NCBI GenBank assembly: GCA_023376005.1
Contig: CM042181.1
Span: 19,632,496-19,696,495, forward strand
Direction: 5' to 3'
Length of the DNA stretch: 64,000 nucleotides
Source of the DNA: Doryteuthis pealeii
Taxonomy: Eukaryota; Mollusca; Cephalopoda; Myopsida; Loliginidae
Part shown: positions 29,990 through 40,765 of the stretch, one piece after another
Layout: each line of letters opens with the position of its first letter
Numbering within the stretch: position 1 is the first letter of the stretch
Made by a program: the position numbers and the translations under genes
Notes under the pieces: model-generated
Told to the model about the DNA's origin: nothing
The model's database searches: none
The model's input: only the letters and a program-made list of their open reading frames with translations

Positions 29990-30180
29990 TTGTGGTTTTT
30001 TACATACTCTATATTTAGTAAAATAATGTTTCTTGTAAAACTGCTAGTACATTAAATAACTTTAAATTGATATTAAAATAAACAAACTATACTTAGATAT
30101 TGAAATCTATCACTTGAAAACTTGTTTAAAAAAACAATAAGAGGTCTAAGTTGCATACTCAAATTTGTAAGCTGCATATG
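29990..30180 (+). repeat. Repeat I copy
   Basis: ATGTTTCTTGTAAAACTGC, ACATTAAATAACTTTAAATT and AACTTGTTTAAAAAAACAAT. Confidence 0.5.
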
Positions 30181-30185
30181 ATACA

Positions 30186-30280
30186 AGTTTGGTTTGGTCT
30201 TGTTTGTTTTGTTTTACGGCATAAATCAACCTCAGTGGGTCATTTAATGCCGATAAAGTTTTGAAATAAATCAAATCCCT
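30186..30280 (+). repeat. Repeat C copy
   Basis: GTTTTACGGCATAAATCAAC, CTCAGTGGGTCATTTAATGC, CGATAAAGTTTTGAAATAAA. An ambiguous base (N) follows at 30282. Confidence 0.75.
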
Positions 30281-30840
30281 CNAAGAGAGAGATCCAGGAT
30301 CCATTCACTGACCAGCACTCTTGCTTAAAGACTACATGATGGCCCATATGATTGTAACAACAGTACCTACTGTTGCTTAAGTGGTCACCCAATTAAGTAT
30401 TGAACAGGCTCATCGCTACATCGGGAAAATATCTAAAAATATTCAGATTCAATAAAAATGTGTTGTTTTCTATTTAAATAAAGGAACAAACTTTTTTAGG
30501 CAACGTGTTTTTTTTTTTGTTTCGTTTTTTTTTTTTTTTCAAATATAGTGAATGTTTCGGAAATGAAACAAACTTGTCTTTTTTTGCTTTCTAAAATGAA
30601 CGGATTCTTTTTGGCCCAACAAAACAATTTCCTACGTAAAAGAAGAAAAGATAAAAAAAAAGTCCCCAATTGCAATTTTACTTTCCTGGTTTTTTTTTTG
30701 GCTGTCCAAATCAATATTGCCTTCAGCTAGAACAGTTAATTAAGACAGCATTTAATTAAAAAAAAAAAAAAGGAATCCCTTAGTCTGCAATTGACTCACA
30801 ACATCTATGTAAGCAAAGTTTTACCTATATATCTATTTAT
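30281..30840. other. Unassigned; homopolymer-rich
   Basis: Several T and A runs of 8-14 bases (about 30510-30540, 30650-30660, 30690-30700, 30757-30770). No gene recognised. Confidence 0.55.
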
Positions 30841-30897
30841 CTATCAATACCAGGTTGTTCATATTTATATATCTATACATCTATCTTAGTTTGAACA

Positions 30898-30929
<32 letters not shown>

Positions 30930-30941
30930 ACAGTCTGTTCA

Positions 30942-30975
<34 letters not shown>

Positions 30976-30985
30976 AGTCTGTTCA

Positions 30986-31016
<31 letters not shown>

Positions 31017-31097
31017 TACAGTCTGTTCATATCTATCTATCTATCTATCTATCTATTACAGTCTGTTCATATCTATCTATCAATACCAGATTGTTCA

Positions 31098-31139
<42 letters not shown>

Positions 31140-31150
31140 AGTCTGTTTAA

Positions 31151-31181
<31 letters not shown>

Positions 31182-31196
31182 ACAGTCTGTTCATAC

Positions 31197-31229
<33 letters not shown>

Positions 31230-31317
31230 ACAGTCTGTTCATATCTATCTATCTATCTATCTATCACAGTCTGTTCATATCTATCTATCTATCTATCTAT
31301 CTATCACAGTCTGTTCA

Positions 31318-31349
<32 letters not shown>

Positions 31350-31383
31350 ACAGTCTGTTCATATCTATCTATCTATCTATCTA

Positions 31384-31420
<37 letters not shown>

Positions 31421-31455
31421 TAGTCTGTTCATATCTATCTATCACAGTCTGTTCA

Positions 31456-31490
<35 letters not shown>

Positions 31491-31493
31491 ATA

Positions 31494-31537
<44 letters not shown>

Positions 31538-32142
31538 TCTTAGTCTGTTCATATCTATCTATCTATCACAGTCTGTTCATATCTATCTATCTATCAATAC
31601 CAGATTGTTCATATCTATCTATCTATCTATCTATCTATCACAGTCTGTTAATATCTGTCTATCTAATAATACCAGATTGTTCATATCTATCTATCTATCT
31701 ATCTCAGTCTGTTCATATCTATCTATCAATACTAGATTGTTCATATCTATCTATCTATCTATCTATCACAGTCTGTTCATATCTGTCTATCTATCTATCT
31801 ATATCAGATTGTTCATATTTATATATCTACATATCTATCAGTCTGTTTATTATCTGTCTATCTATTTATCTCTCTATCTATCTATCATCTATATCAGTGT
31901 TATATCTATCTATCTGTCTGTTCATATCTATCTATCTATCTATCTATCTATCAATCTATATCAGCCTGTTCATATCTATCTATCTGTCTGTTCATATCTA
32001 TCTATCTATCTATCTATCTCAGTCTGGTCATATCTATCTATCCCAGTCTGTTCATATCTATCTATCTATCTATATATCTATCTATCTATCTCAGTCTGTT
32101 CATATCTATCTATCTATCTATCTATCTATCTTAGTCTGTTCA
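30840..32142 (+). repeat. Compound TATC array with spacers
   Basis: 1.3 kb of (TATC)n punctuated by CAGTCTGTTCATA, TTAGTCTGTTCATA and ATACCAGATTGTTCATA spacers, with (TA)n inserts at 31388-31417 and 31490-31538. Same satellite type as 1-692 and 7899-8941. Confidence 0.95.
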
Positions 32143-32159
32143 TAGAGAATAAATGAGTT

Positions 32160-32206
32160 TTATGCTTACGCAATCTTCTGAAGATTGCATAAGCATGGAA
32201 CTTATA
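32160..32206. repeat. Short palindrome
   Basis: ATGCTTACGCAATCTTC and GAAGATTGCATAAGCAT pair with one mismatch across T. It lies just after the TATC array. Confidence 0.75.
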
Positions 32207-32244
32207 GTTATGAGTTTATAATATCCATAATATCATTATTATTG

Positions 32245-32246
<2 letters not shown>

Positions 32247-32300
<54 letters not shown>
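32247..32300. repeat. (TA)n
   Basis: Perfect TA run. Confidence 0.95.
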
Positions 32301-32302
<2 letters not shown>

Positions 32303-32401
32303 TCTGTTCATTATCTGTCTGTCTTATCTATCTATATGTCTGTCAGTCTGTTCATACCTACCTACCTATCTATCTATCTAAGTCTATTCATATCTTTTTA
32401 T

Positions 32402-32705
32402 CCCAATATCTATCGATCTATTTCATCCTGTGATTTTTACTTACAACAATCTTATAATAATAATAATGTAATAAACACCCACAAAAACCTTCAAAACTGC
32501 TGCCTTTCATTACATATACACAACATTAAACCTTGAATGTTCCGTTTGTTAAATAAGCCAAAATATCCATTGATGTTCAAATTAGGAAATAAACATTAGT
32601 TTTTTATGTGCGCATATTTTTTTTTATTTAGTTTTGATGAGTTTCTTCATGTTTTTGTAACTTGTTTTTCTAAATGTCTTTCAGCAAATCTTTTCTTTCT
32701 TTCTC
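32402..32705 (+). repeat. 300-bp segment, copy 1 of a direct duplication
   Basis: CCAATATCTATCGATC, CAAAACTGCTGCCTTTC, ACATTAAACCTTGAATG and GAGTTTCTTCATGTTTTTG recur at 33207-33505 in the same order with about 95% identity by eye. Offset about 805 bp. Confidence 0.85.
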
Positions 32706-32763
32706 CGTTTGTTCATATCTATCCATCTATCTATCTAATTCTGTTCATATCTATCTATCTATC

Positions 32764-32983
32764 TGTTGTGATGTTAGTTCAACAGTAAAAAAAAGAAGTC
32801 AAGTCGAGGTAGGGTAAAAAGAGACAAGTGTATTTACAATAAGGTACAAGAACGGCTAGCTTGCCGCTAAACAGTAACAGTACGGTAACAGTACAGTAAC
32901 AGTACAACATTTTCACTCAGTGTCTCACTATTTATAGTGAGAACCGGTGTATATTCTCCACTGTAGGAACGGCCGGTACAACA
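32764..32983 (-). mobile_element. Solo LTR, family 1, copy 2
   Basis: Bounded by TGTTGTGATG on the left and GGTACAACA on the right of the plus strand. On the minus strand it matches 18845-19038: TGTTGTACCGGCC, CTCACTATAAATAGTGAG, ATACACTTGTCT and CTCGACTTGACTTC. Both flanks read CTATC, consistent with a 5-bp target duplication but ambiguous within TATC repeats. An internal TAACAGTAC repeat makes it 26 bp longer than copy 1. Confidence 0.85.
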
Positions 32984-33206
32984 CTATCTATCTATCTATC
33001 TCCATTTGTTCATATCTATCTATCTATCTATCTATCTAACTATCTCTGTATGTCCATATCTATCTAGTTATCTAGCTATCTCCGTTTGTTCATATCTATC
33101 TATCTATCTATCTCCGTATGTCCATATCTATCTATCTATCTATCTATCTCCATTTGTTGATATCTATCTATCTATCTCAGTCTGATCATATCTATCTATC
33201 TATCAA
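32984..33206 (+). repeat. TATC array with CCGTTTGTTCATA spacers
   Basis: Continues the punctuated TATC satellite with spacer variants TCCATTTGTTCATA and TCCGTATGTCCATA. Confidence 0.93.
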
Positions 33207-33493
33207 TTCCAATATCTATCGATCTATTTCATCTTGTGATTTTTACTTACAACAATCTTATAATAATAATAATGTAATAAACACCCACAAAAACCTTCAA
33301 AACTGCTGCCTTTCATTACATATACACAACATTAAACCTTGAATGTTTCAGTTTGTTAAATTAGCCAAAATATCCGTTCAAATTAGGAAATAAACATTAG
33401 TTTTTTATGTGTGCATATTTTTTTTATTTAGTTTTGGTGAGTTTCTTCATGTTTTTGTAACTTGTTCACTTAAATGTCTTTCAGCAAATCTTT

Positions 33494-33505
<12 letters not shown>
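33207..33505 (+). repeat. 300-bp segment, copy 2
   Basis: Direct duplicate of 32402-32705. The LTR lies between the two copies and is not repeated after this one, so it does not show which event came first. Confidence 0.85.
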
Positions 33506-33526
<21 letters not shown>

Positions 33527-33740
33527 TCTTTCTTTTTTCTTTGTTTTTGTTTTTCTCTTTCTTTTTTCTATTTCTGGTTTTCTTTGCTTAAAGAGAAGAA
33601 GAAAGAAAAAAGAAAGAAAGAAAAAGAAAGAAAGAAACAATTAAAGAAAGAAGAAAGAAAAAAAGACAGAGAGAAAAAAGGAGGAAAGTACAAAGAAAGA
33701 AAAAGAAAGAAAGAGAGAAAGAAAGAAAGAAATAAGGGTA
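33490..33740. repeat. TTTC then AAAG tract
   Basis: A pyrimidine tract followed by its purine complement, forming a possible long imperfect hairpin about 33595. Confidence 0.93.
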
Positions 33741-34135
33741 ATTCCATGTCAAATCATCCAAGCCATCTCACCCACCCCCCTTCAATTTTTCTGAAATTTT
33801 TTCCATGTGTGGATTATGTTAAACTTAGACAATCCCCAAAATTTGAGCTTCTAATTCCAAAAAGAGTTATGTCAATTTTTTACTCTCCAAATTTACTTTT
33901 TGTAATCTATTTTTGTCTGTAAAATGAGTTCTAGAGCTTCCCTTCTCCTAAAAATTGGTTCATAAATGCTTTTTGATGCAAGGAACCCAAAAATACTATT
34001 AAAAAACTCTTAAAATTAACCAATTTTAAGTTATTAAGGATTTCTGATTTGTTCATAGCAAGATCAATCGGCGGGAAAATCACAATGTGACATTGCATCA
34101 ATGACAAAATAATGACAAAATATGACAAAATATTG
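33741..34135 (+). repeat. Repeat E copy
   Basis: AATTCCATGTCAAATCATCC, AAATGAGTTCTAGAGCTTCC, CTAAAAATTGGTTCATAAA, AACCAATTTTAAGTTATTAA, ATGACAAAA. Repeat E also occurs at 36258-36660, 36705-36845 and 40278-40485. It borders LINE RT fragments at 36 kb and could be a LINE 3' region. Confidence 0.65.
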
Positions 34136-34139
34136 CATC

Positions 34140-35380
34140 AATGACAAAACATCAAGGAACAAAACATTAAGGAACACCAAGGAACAACCAAGGATCATAC
34201 AACCAACCAACTTTAAGGACACCAAGGAACAACCAAAGGATCATACCAACATTAAGGGACACCAAGGAACAACCAAAGGATCATACCCAATATTAAGGAG
34301 CACCAAGGAACAACCAAAGGATCATACCCAACATTAAGGGATACCAAGGAACAACCAGAAGATCATACCCAATATCAAGGAGCACCAAGGAACAACCAAA
34401 GGATCATACCCAACATTAAGGGACACCAAGGAACAACCAGAAGATCATACCCAATATCAAGGAGCACCAAGGAACAACCAAAGGATCATACCCAACATTA
34501 AGGAACACCAAGGAACAACCAAAGGATCATACCCAACATTAAGGATACCAAGGAACAACCAGAAGATCATACCCAATATCAAAGAGCACCAAGGAACAAC
34601 CAAAGGATCATACCCAACATTAAGGGATACCAAGGAACAACCAGAAGATCATACCCAATATCAAGGAGCACCAAGGAACAACCAAAGGATCATACCCAAC
34701 ATTAAGGAACACCAAGGAACAACCAAAGGATCATACCCAACATTAAGGGACACCGAGGAACAACCAAAGGATCATACCCAACACTAAGGAACACCGAGGA
34801 ACAACCAAAGGATCATACCCAACATTAAGGGACACCGAGGAACAACCAAAGGATCATACCCAATATTAAGGGACACCAAGGAACAACCAAAGGATCATAC
34901 CCAATATTAGGGACACCAGGAACAACCAAGGATCATAGGGACACCAAGGAACACCAAAGGATCATACCCACACCAAGGGACACCAGGGAACAACCAAAGG
35001 ATCATACCCAATATCAAGGGACACCAAGGAACAACCAAAAGGATCATACCCACATTAAGGGACACAAGGAACAACCAGAAGATCATAACCCAACATTAAG
35101 GAACACCAAGGAACAACCAAAGGATCATACCCAACATTAAGGGACACCAAGGAACAACCAGAAGATCATACCCAATATTAAGGAACACCAAGGAACAACC
35201 AGAAGATCATACCCAATATTAAGGAGCACCAAGGAACAACCAAAGGATCATACCCAACATTAAGGGACACCAAGGAACAACCAGAAGATCATACCCAATA
35301 TCAAGGAGCACCAAGGAACAACCAAAGGATCATACCCAATATTAAGGAACACTAAGGAGTAACCAAAGGATTCTTCACTA
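34140..35380. repeat. 41-bp minisatellite, ~30 copies
   Basis: Unit: ACACCAAGGAACAACCAAAG, GATCATACCCAACATTAAGG plus one base. Variants (AACAACCAGAAG, AATATCAAGGAGC) alternate in blocks, showing higher-order duplication. The proximal units degrade into ATGACAAAA of repeat E, so the array may have grown from that end. Confidence 0.95.
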
Positions 35381-35454
35381 AGGATCACACTCTGCATAAC
35401 ACAAAGGATCTCCGCTGGACAATGCTCTTGCTTGAAGCTTAAGGATGGCCACAA

Positions 35455-35530
35455 AAATCGAAAACAGATAGACTCTCTCATTGTCCAGCTGATACCATCA
35501 GTAGGACACTCTACCGACTTTTACTTACTT
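35455..35530 (+). mobile_element. SINE-1 tail fragment
   Basis: ATAGACTCTCTCATTGTCC, AGCTGATACC and TACCGACTTTTACTTACTTT correspond to the SINE-1 3' end. Confidence 0.6.
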
Positions 35531-35744
35531 TAATTTTAGAGAGAGAATTATGGGAATCCGTTCTGTCTGTGTGACATGATGATGATGATGATGACTGCTT
35601 AGGTCATAAAAACCTTGGGGGAAGGGAGGGTCCTTCAAGGCGGATAAGAAAATGACCAATCGGATTCAAGCAATTGCTGGACATTGTCCAATCAAATCAA
35701 TATGTCTTCTCGTACGTGACGCAACCATATTGAACTTTTGAACA

Positions 35745-36150
35745 GGGAAATAAAATGTGTGTAAATCAATTCTTAATAACACCATCCTCTCTCTCAAGAG
35801 TAAGACAGACATTTATATATATATATACTAGACAAAACGTGAACCGTTGGGTCACCCATTCAGCTCTGGGTAGATAATTGAGATTAGGGAAAAGGGAGTT
35901 AGTAAAGCGAATAAAATGTGTGTAAATCAATTCTTAATAACACCATCCTCTCTCTCAAGAGTAAGACAGACATTTATATATATATATACTAGACAAACGT
36001 GAACCGTTGAGTCATCCATTCAGCTCTGGGTAGATAATTGAGATTAGGGAAAAGGGAGTTAGTAAAGCGAATAAAATGTGTGTAAATCAATTCTTAATAA
36101 CACCAGCCTCTCTCTCAAGAGTAAGACAGTCATTTATGTATATACTAGAC
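35745..36150. repeat. 161-bp tandem repeat, 2.5 copies
   Basis: Three starts of ATAAAATGTGTGTAAATCAA (35752, 35910, 36072), each with CACCA(T/G)CCTCTCTCTCAAG, AGTAAGACAG, TATACTAGACAAA, CATTCAGCTCTGGGTAGAT. The third unit runs into a LINE RT fragment. Confidence 0.88.
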
Positions 36151-36262
36151 AAAAACGTGACCCATTTGTTCACTGCATTGGTAAGACCTCATTTGGAATT
36201 TGCTAATGTGGTTTGGAGCCCAAGATTCATCAAGGACACAAAACTCATTTTGTCAGTAAAAT
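36151..36262 (+). pseudogene. LINE reverse transcriptase C-terminal fragment
   Basis: Plus strand encodes VTHLFTALVRPHLEFANVVW then SPRFIKDTKLI. The LVRPHLEYA-VVWSP pattern lies just after the RT thumb in jockey/CR1-type LINEs. A matching inverted fragment is at 36838-36960. Confidence 0.82.
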
Positions 36263-36660
36263 GAGTTCTAGAGCTTCCTTACTCCCAAAAATTGGTTTAT
36301 AAAAGTATTTTGACCCAAGAAATGCAAATGCTATCAAAAACGTTTTAAAGTCAACCAATTTTAAATTATTGATGATTTCTTCATAGCAAGATCAATATCT
36401 CGATGTGGCACTGCATCTATGACAATTTTTTTATATTATTATTTCACATATATTTTTGTGTAGTTATTTATTACTGTTAATGATCAAAATGAGTTCTAGA
36501 GCTTCCTTACTCCCAAAAATTGGTTTATAAGAGCATTTTGACCCAAGAAATGCAAATGCTATCAAAAACGTTATAAAGTCAACCAATTTTAAATTATTGA
36601 TGATTTCTTTAAAGCAAGACCAATATCTCGATGTGGCACTGCATCTATGACAATTTTTTT
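36258..36660 (+). repeat. Repeat E, two direct copies
   Basis: Copies at 36258-36430 and 36485-36660 share AATGAGTTCTAGAGCTTCC, ACTCCCAAAAATTGGTTTAT, ATTTTGACCCAAGAAATGC and CTCGATGTGGCACTGCATC. Confidence 0.85.
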
Positions 36661-36704
36661 CTCTATTATTATTTCACATATATTGAACATTATTTGTACC
36701 ATTC

Positions 36705-36845
36705 ATAAATGAAGAAATCATCAATAATTTAAAATTGGTTGACTTTAAAACGTTTTTGATAGCATTTGCATTTCTTGGGTTAAAATGCTCTTATAAACCA
36801 ATTTTTGGGAGTAAGGAAGCTCTAGAACTCATTTTACTGACAAAA
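36705..36845 (-). repeat. Repeat E, inverted copy
   Basis: AATTTAAAATTGGTTGACTT, GCATTTGCATTTCTTGGG and GGAAGCTCTAGAACTCATTT are the reverse complement of the preceding two copies. Confidence 0.85.
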
Positions 36846-36960
36846 TGAGTTTTGTGTCCTTGATGAGTCTTGGGCTCCAAACCACATTAGCAAATTCCAA
36901 ATGAGGTCTTACGAATGCAGTGAACAAATTTTTCAGCATTTCTTCATCCAATAAAAGCTT
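36838..36960 (-). pseudogene. LINE RT fragment, inverted copy
   Basis: Minus strand encodes FTAFVRPHLEFANVVWSPRL then IKDTKLI, matching 36151-36262. Together with repeat E it forms a ~800-bp inverted duplication (36151-36960). Confidence 0.8.
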
Positions 36961-37342
36961 AATGTACACAGGAAGGAAGGAAGGAAGAAAGAAGACTTTT
37001 GTGAATTATCATGATTTTCAATAGAAAATAATGCTCTGTAAATTCAATTATTCCATCTAGCACTTTGTAGATTAGATATTCTGAGGATACGCCATTACCT
37101 CATACCCTATAAAGACAATGAACATTCGCTTTCGGATAGTACGCTTTATAACAAGTCATTAAGTTTCTTACCATAGTGTCCACTTTCTTTATTTCAGACA
37201 AATTGATAAGCTGTAGGTATCACACTGGTATTGCTCGGGAATTTACGGCTATAATCCTATTTTGAGCCTTTTGAATGCAGTGTGTCATATTAGTGTTAAT
37301 CTTCTATAGAATTCCTTCTGAACACTCTCTTTGTTTGATCAC

Positions 37343-37377
<35 letters not shown>

Positions 37378-37420
37378 GAGAAAAATGTTGTTGGCTACTA
37401 AATTTCTTCTTAGATATATA
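36961..37420. other. Unassigned sequence with (ATT)n
   Basis: A short GGAA run at 36970-36990 and (ATT)n at 37345-37372. No gene recognised. Confidence 0.5.
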
Positions 37421-37422
37421 CA

Positions 37423-37619
37423 AGGTGTGTCAAGATAGAAATGAACAATGAATGGAATGTTAATTTCTTTTTCAGAATACAAGGTGTGTCATAAAAGTGC
37501 CGAGTTTGAAGCTGTATTTACCAAGATAGAAATGAACAATGAATGGAATGTTAATTTCTTTTTCAGAATACAAGGTGTGTCAAAAAGTACAAAAATCTTG
37601 ATACTTTTTTGACACACCT

Positions 37620-37621
<2 letters not shown>
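37423..37621. mobile_element. mariner-type terminal repeats, collapsed MITE
   Basis: ACAAGGTGTGTCA occurs at 37423, 37481 and 37569, with AGATAGAAATGAACAATG and GGAATGTTAATTTC duplicated between them. The last, TACAAGGTGTGTCAAAAAG (37568), is mirrored by CTTTTTTGACACACCTTG (37601-37620), a 54-bp inverted unit. AAGTGCCGAGTTTGAAG follows one copy as in mariner ends. Confidence 0.65.
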
Positions 37622-37626
<5 letters not shown>

Positions 37627-37669
<43 letters not shown>

Positions 37670-37681
37670 ATATATCAATAT

Positions 37682-37744
<63 letters not shown>

Positions 37745-37780
37745 GGTTTATATATATATATATATGGTTTAATTTTGTCT
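37627..37780. repeat. (TA)n tract
   Basis: TA repeats with ATATTG and ATGGTTTA interruptions. Confidence 0.95.
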
Positions 37781-37784
37781 GACT

Positions 37785-38446
<662 letters not shown>

Positions 38447-38477
38447 ATACTTTTTGCCAAATGTAACCCTATACAAT

Positions 38478-38548
38478 CAGTTATTTTGAGATTGGTTTAT
38501 TTTAAGGGCATGCTAACCCATCTAGGGTTATTTAATGCTTAAAAGTTA
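38478..38548 (+). repeat. Repeat C copy, diverged
   Basis: GGTTTATTTTAAGGGCATGC, AACCCATCTAGGG, TTATTTAATGC. A further copy is at 38815-38885 (TTTATTTCACAGCATAGC, ATTTCATGCTGAAG). Confidence 0.55.
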
Positions 38549-38905
38549 GGGAATCTGGTTCAGAAATGTAGCAGCCAACAACATTTTCTTTTTTCTAAAT
38601 ACAATTCATAAAAACCCTGTACAAGTTTTACACAGCTGATACTTGACATCTTACCATCATCAAATATTTATTTCCATGTCTATTTACATATAATGACTTA
38701 AAGGCTTTCTAATGCCAAGGGATTGACTTCACATGTGAACGTAATTTGAACTTTAGCTTAAATGATATTATTGTCTGATTCCGCATGGGTTTATCAATGA
38801 TTTAAAAATGGTTGAATGGTTGTTTTATTTCACAGCATAGCATTATTTTCAAGTCATTTCATGCTGAAGTAATTTTGATAAACAAAGAACACAGGTTGCT
38901 TACAG

Positions 38906-38914
<9 letters not shown>

Positions 38915-38962
<48 letters not shown>
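38915..38962. repeat. (TA)n
   Basis: Perfect TA run. Confidence 0.95.
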
Positions 38963-38965
<3 letters not shown>

Positions 38966-38987
38966 CTCTACTCAAAAAATAAAAAAT

Positions 38988-39156
38988 TCACTCTGATGAA
39001 GGTCGTAAAAAATCTCTCTGTGTACGGAATATTTTATACATTTTTCCTATTATTATTATTATCATCATTTCAACTCCATCTGATTATTTTAATAATAATA
39101 ATAACGTAAATCCGTATACATTTTGATAAACCGTACCGAAACACGTGTGTAAGTGA
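38988..39156 (+). ncRNA. Hammerhead-like fold with a giant helix II
   Basis: TCACT (38988-38992), CTGATGA (38993-38999), a 138-base insert, GAAA (39138-39141), helix III ACAC/GTGT around a tight turn (39141-39150), A at position 17 (39151), then AGTGA (39152-39156) pairing perfectly with TCACT. The insert is an imperfect palindrome: AGGTCGTA and TGTGTACGGA on the left mirror TCCGTATACA and ACC on the right. An extra A precedes the GGT/ACC stem. Confidence 0.55.
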
Positions 39157-39262
39157 TATCGATTAAAAGTGATATCGATTAAATTCATTTTTTTATCCAT
39201 CTACATTTCTTTTCTTTACTCATTTTTTCCTCATATTGTCGGATTCAACTCTTTCCACTCTT

Positions 39263-39275
39263 ACATATATATATA

Positions 39276-39308
<33 letters not shown>
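39263..39308. repeat. (TA)n
   Basis: TA run with one interruption. Confidence 0.95.
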
Positions 39309-39310
<2 letters not shown>

Positions 39311-39440
39311 AGTATATATAAAAGGATATGAAAACACCACAAAATGCTATTAAAATGAAAATATTTTATATCATATTCATAGCTAATATTGAACAATATT
39401 TTGATTTATAAAAATCATCATCAGAGCTTGTTTTTAGTCC
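39308..39440 (-). mobile_element. Repeat A copy with decayed hammerhead (39381-39428)
   Basis: Minus strand: AGCT (39425-39428), CTGATGA (39418-39424), T, GATTTTTATAAATC (39403-39416), AAAA in place of GAAA, helix III ATATTG/CAATAT around TT (39386-39399), T as position 17, then AGCT (39381-39384) pairing with the first AGCT. The only departures from consensus are G12 to A and the extra T. The rest matches 43705-43830 (ATGAAAACACCACAAA, ATATTTTAT). Confidence 0.6.
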
Positions 39441-39454
39441 AGACTCATATATAG

Positions 39455-39695
39455 TAAAGTCATCAGTATGGCCTAAAGTCGGTATCAGCCAATCAGCGAG
39501 GGAGTCTATCCCCTTTTCACAAGCGCTAGACCAAGGAGATTATAATAGCGTCTGAGGTGGAGCGCCACACCTACCATCAGCTCCTTACTTTACCGCACAA
39601 ATTCCCTGTGCTACTCATACGCTGAGTTGGCGAGGGCCGGTATCGAACTAAGAACCTTGTGGTACCTAGTCCGACTCTCTACCGACTGAGATGGC
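39455..39695 (-). mobile_element. SINE-1 copy
   Basis: GGCCTAAAGTCGGTATCAGC, CAGCGAGGGAGTC, GCTAGACCAAGGAGATTA, CACACCTACCATCAGCTCC, CTCATACGCTGAGTTGGC and head ACCGACTGAGATGGC. Confidence 0.9.
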
Positions 39696-40007
39696 AATTG
39701 AATGACGTAAAGAATATGAAGAATATTATAAACATTTATAAAGAAAAATCTAAAAAACGTCACAATATTTAAAATGTCACCAATGGTTATTTGAATATTT
39801 GACAAAGGTCAAAGGTCAAAGGTCACAGGGAAAGGTCAATCCCGAGTTCCCCAGGAGAATTGAACAGAAAGAGAATTGACTAATCAAAACTACAATAAAA
39901 CTAAAAAAATACCCTGTCAGTGTCACTGCCCCCTTCCCCCTGTAGAGGGAGTAAGTTCACCCCCCCCCCAAAAAAAAGACGTGTCCTGAGGGTCTACATG
40001 TCCTGGG
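39696..40007. other. Unassigned sequence
   Basis: CAAAGGTCAAAGGTCAAAGG at about 39804 is a short tandem repeat containing nuclear-receptor-like AGGTCA direct repeats, with no other sign of function. C and A runs near 39960. Confidence 0.45.
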
Positions 40008-40165
40008 AATGACGTTAAACTCTATCTGATGGTGAGGTTCCAGTTCTGGAGGTTTTGGGAATGTGGAGCACCCCTTCATCACCATTGCTCCCTGGTCTAC
40101 TCTGACCCGGAGTGGTAGTACCTGTTAGGGTCCCATTTTATGGGTTAAATAGAAAAATGTGTTTT
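40008..40165 (-). repeat. Repeat B fragment
   Basis: GACGTTAAACTCTATCTGAT, GTTCCAGTTCTGGAGG, CACCCCTTCATCACC, GGAGTGGTAGTACCTGTTAG. Followed by repeat C at 40195-40275, as at 12.8 kb. Confidence 0.88.
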
Positions 40166-40194
40166 TAAACAAAATTGTATTATCCATTAAGAAT

Positions 40195-40600
40195 TGATTT
40201 ATTTCAAAACTTTATCGGCATTAAATGACCCACTGAGGTTGATATGCCGTAAAACAAAACAAACCAAATATATGTGAAATATTAATAGAAAAAACTTTGC
40301 TATGAACAAATCAGAAATCATTAATAACTTAAAATTGGTTAATTCTAAGAGTTTTTTAATAGTATTTTTGGGTTCCTTGCATCAAAAAGCATTTATGAAC
40401 CAATTTTTAGGAGAAGGGAAGCTCTAGAAATCATTTTACAGACAAAAATAGATTACAAAAAGTAAATTTGGAGAGTAAAAAAGTATTTATAAAAAAAATT
40501 GTATTATCCATTAAGAATTGATTTATTTCAAAACTTTATCGGCATTAAATGACCCACTGAGGTTGATATGCCGTAAAACAAAACAAAACAAACCAACCCA
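40195..40600 (-). repeat. C / E / C mosaic
   Basis: ATTGATTTATTTCAAAAC, TTTATCGGCATTAAATGACC and GGTTGATATGCCGTAAAAC appear twice (40195-40262 and 40513-40577). A minus-strand repeat E copy (40278-40485: AACTTAAAATTGGTTAATTC, GGGAAGCTCTAGAAATC) lies between them, as if inserted into or duplicated with C. Confidence 0.75.
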
Positions 40601-40765
40601 CTAGCCAACCATTAGTAAAAATGAGCCTTTTGTTTATTTTGCATTCTCTGGCACTCTCCAATTGCTCGGGTATCTCAATCCACCCCTGAAACATTAGACA
40701 TTCAGTATCTTTTGTTTTATCCTATTCAAGGGTAGAAATACCCTGACAAAATAATTTCAGGTTAA

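Noticed and set aside
32170..32200. CTGAAGATTGC as a hammerhead core
   Set aside because: It is the centre of a simple palindrome; no GAAA or helix III.
34140..35380. CRISPR array (regular ~41-bp repetition)
   Set aside because: The whole unit is repeated without unique spacers, there are no cas genes, and the sequence context is animal nuclear DNA.
39804..39830. Nuclear receptor response element (tandem AGGTCA)
   Set aside because: A short tandem CAAAGGT repeat explains it, and no gene is adjacent.
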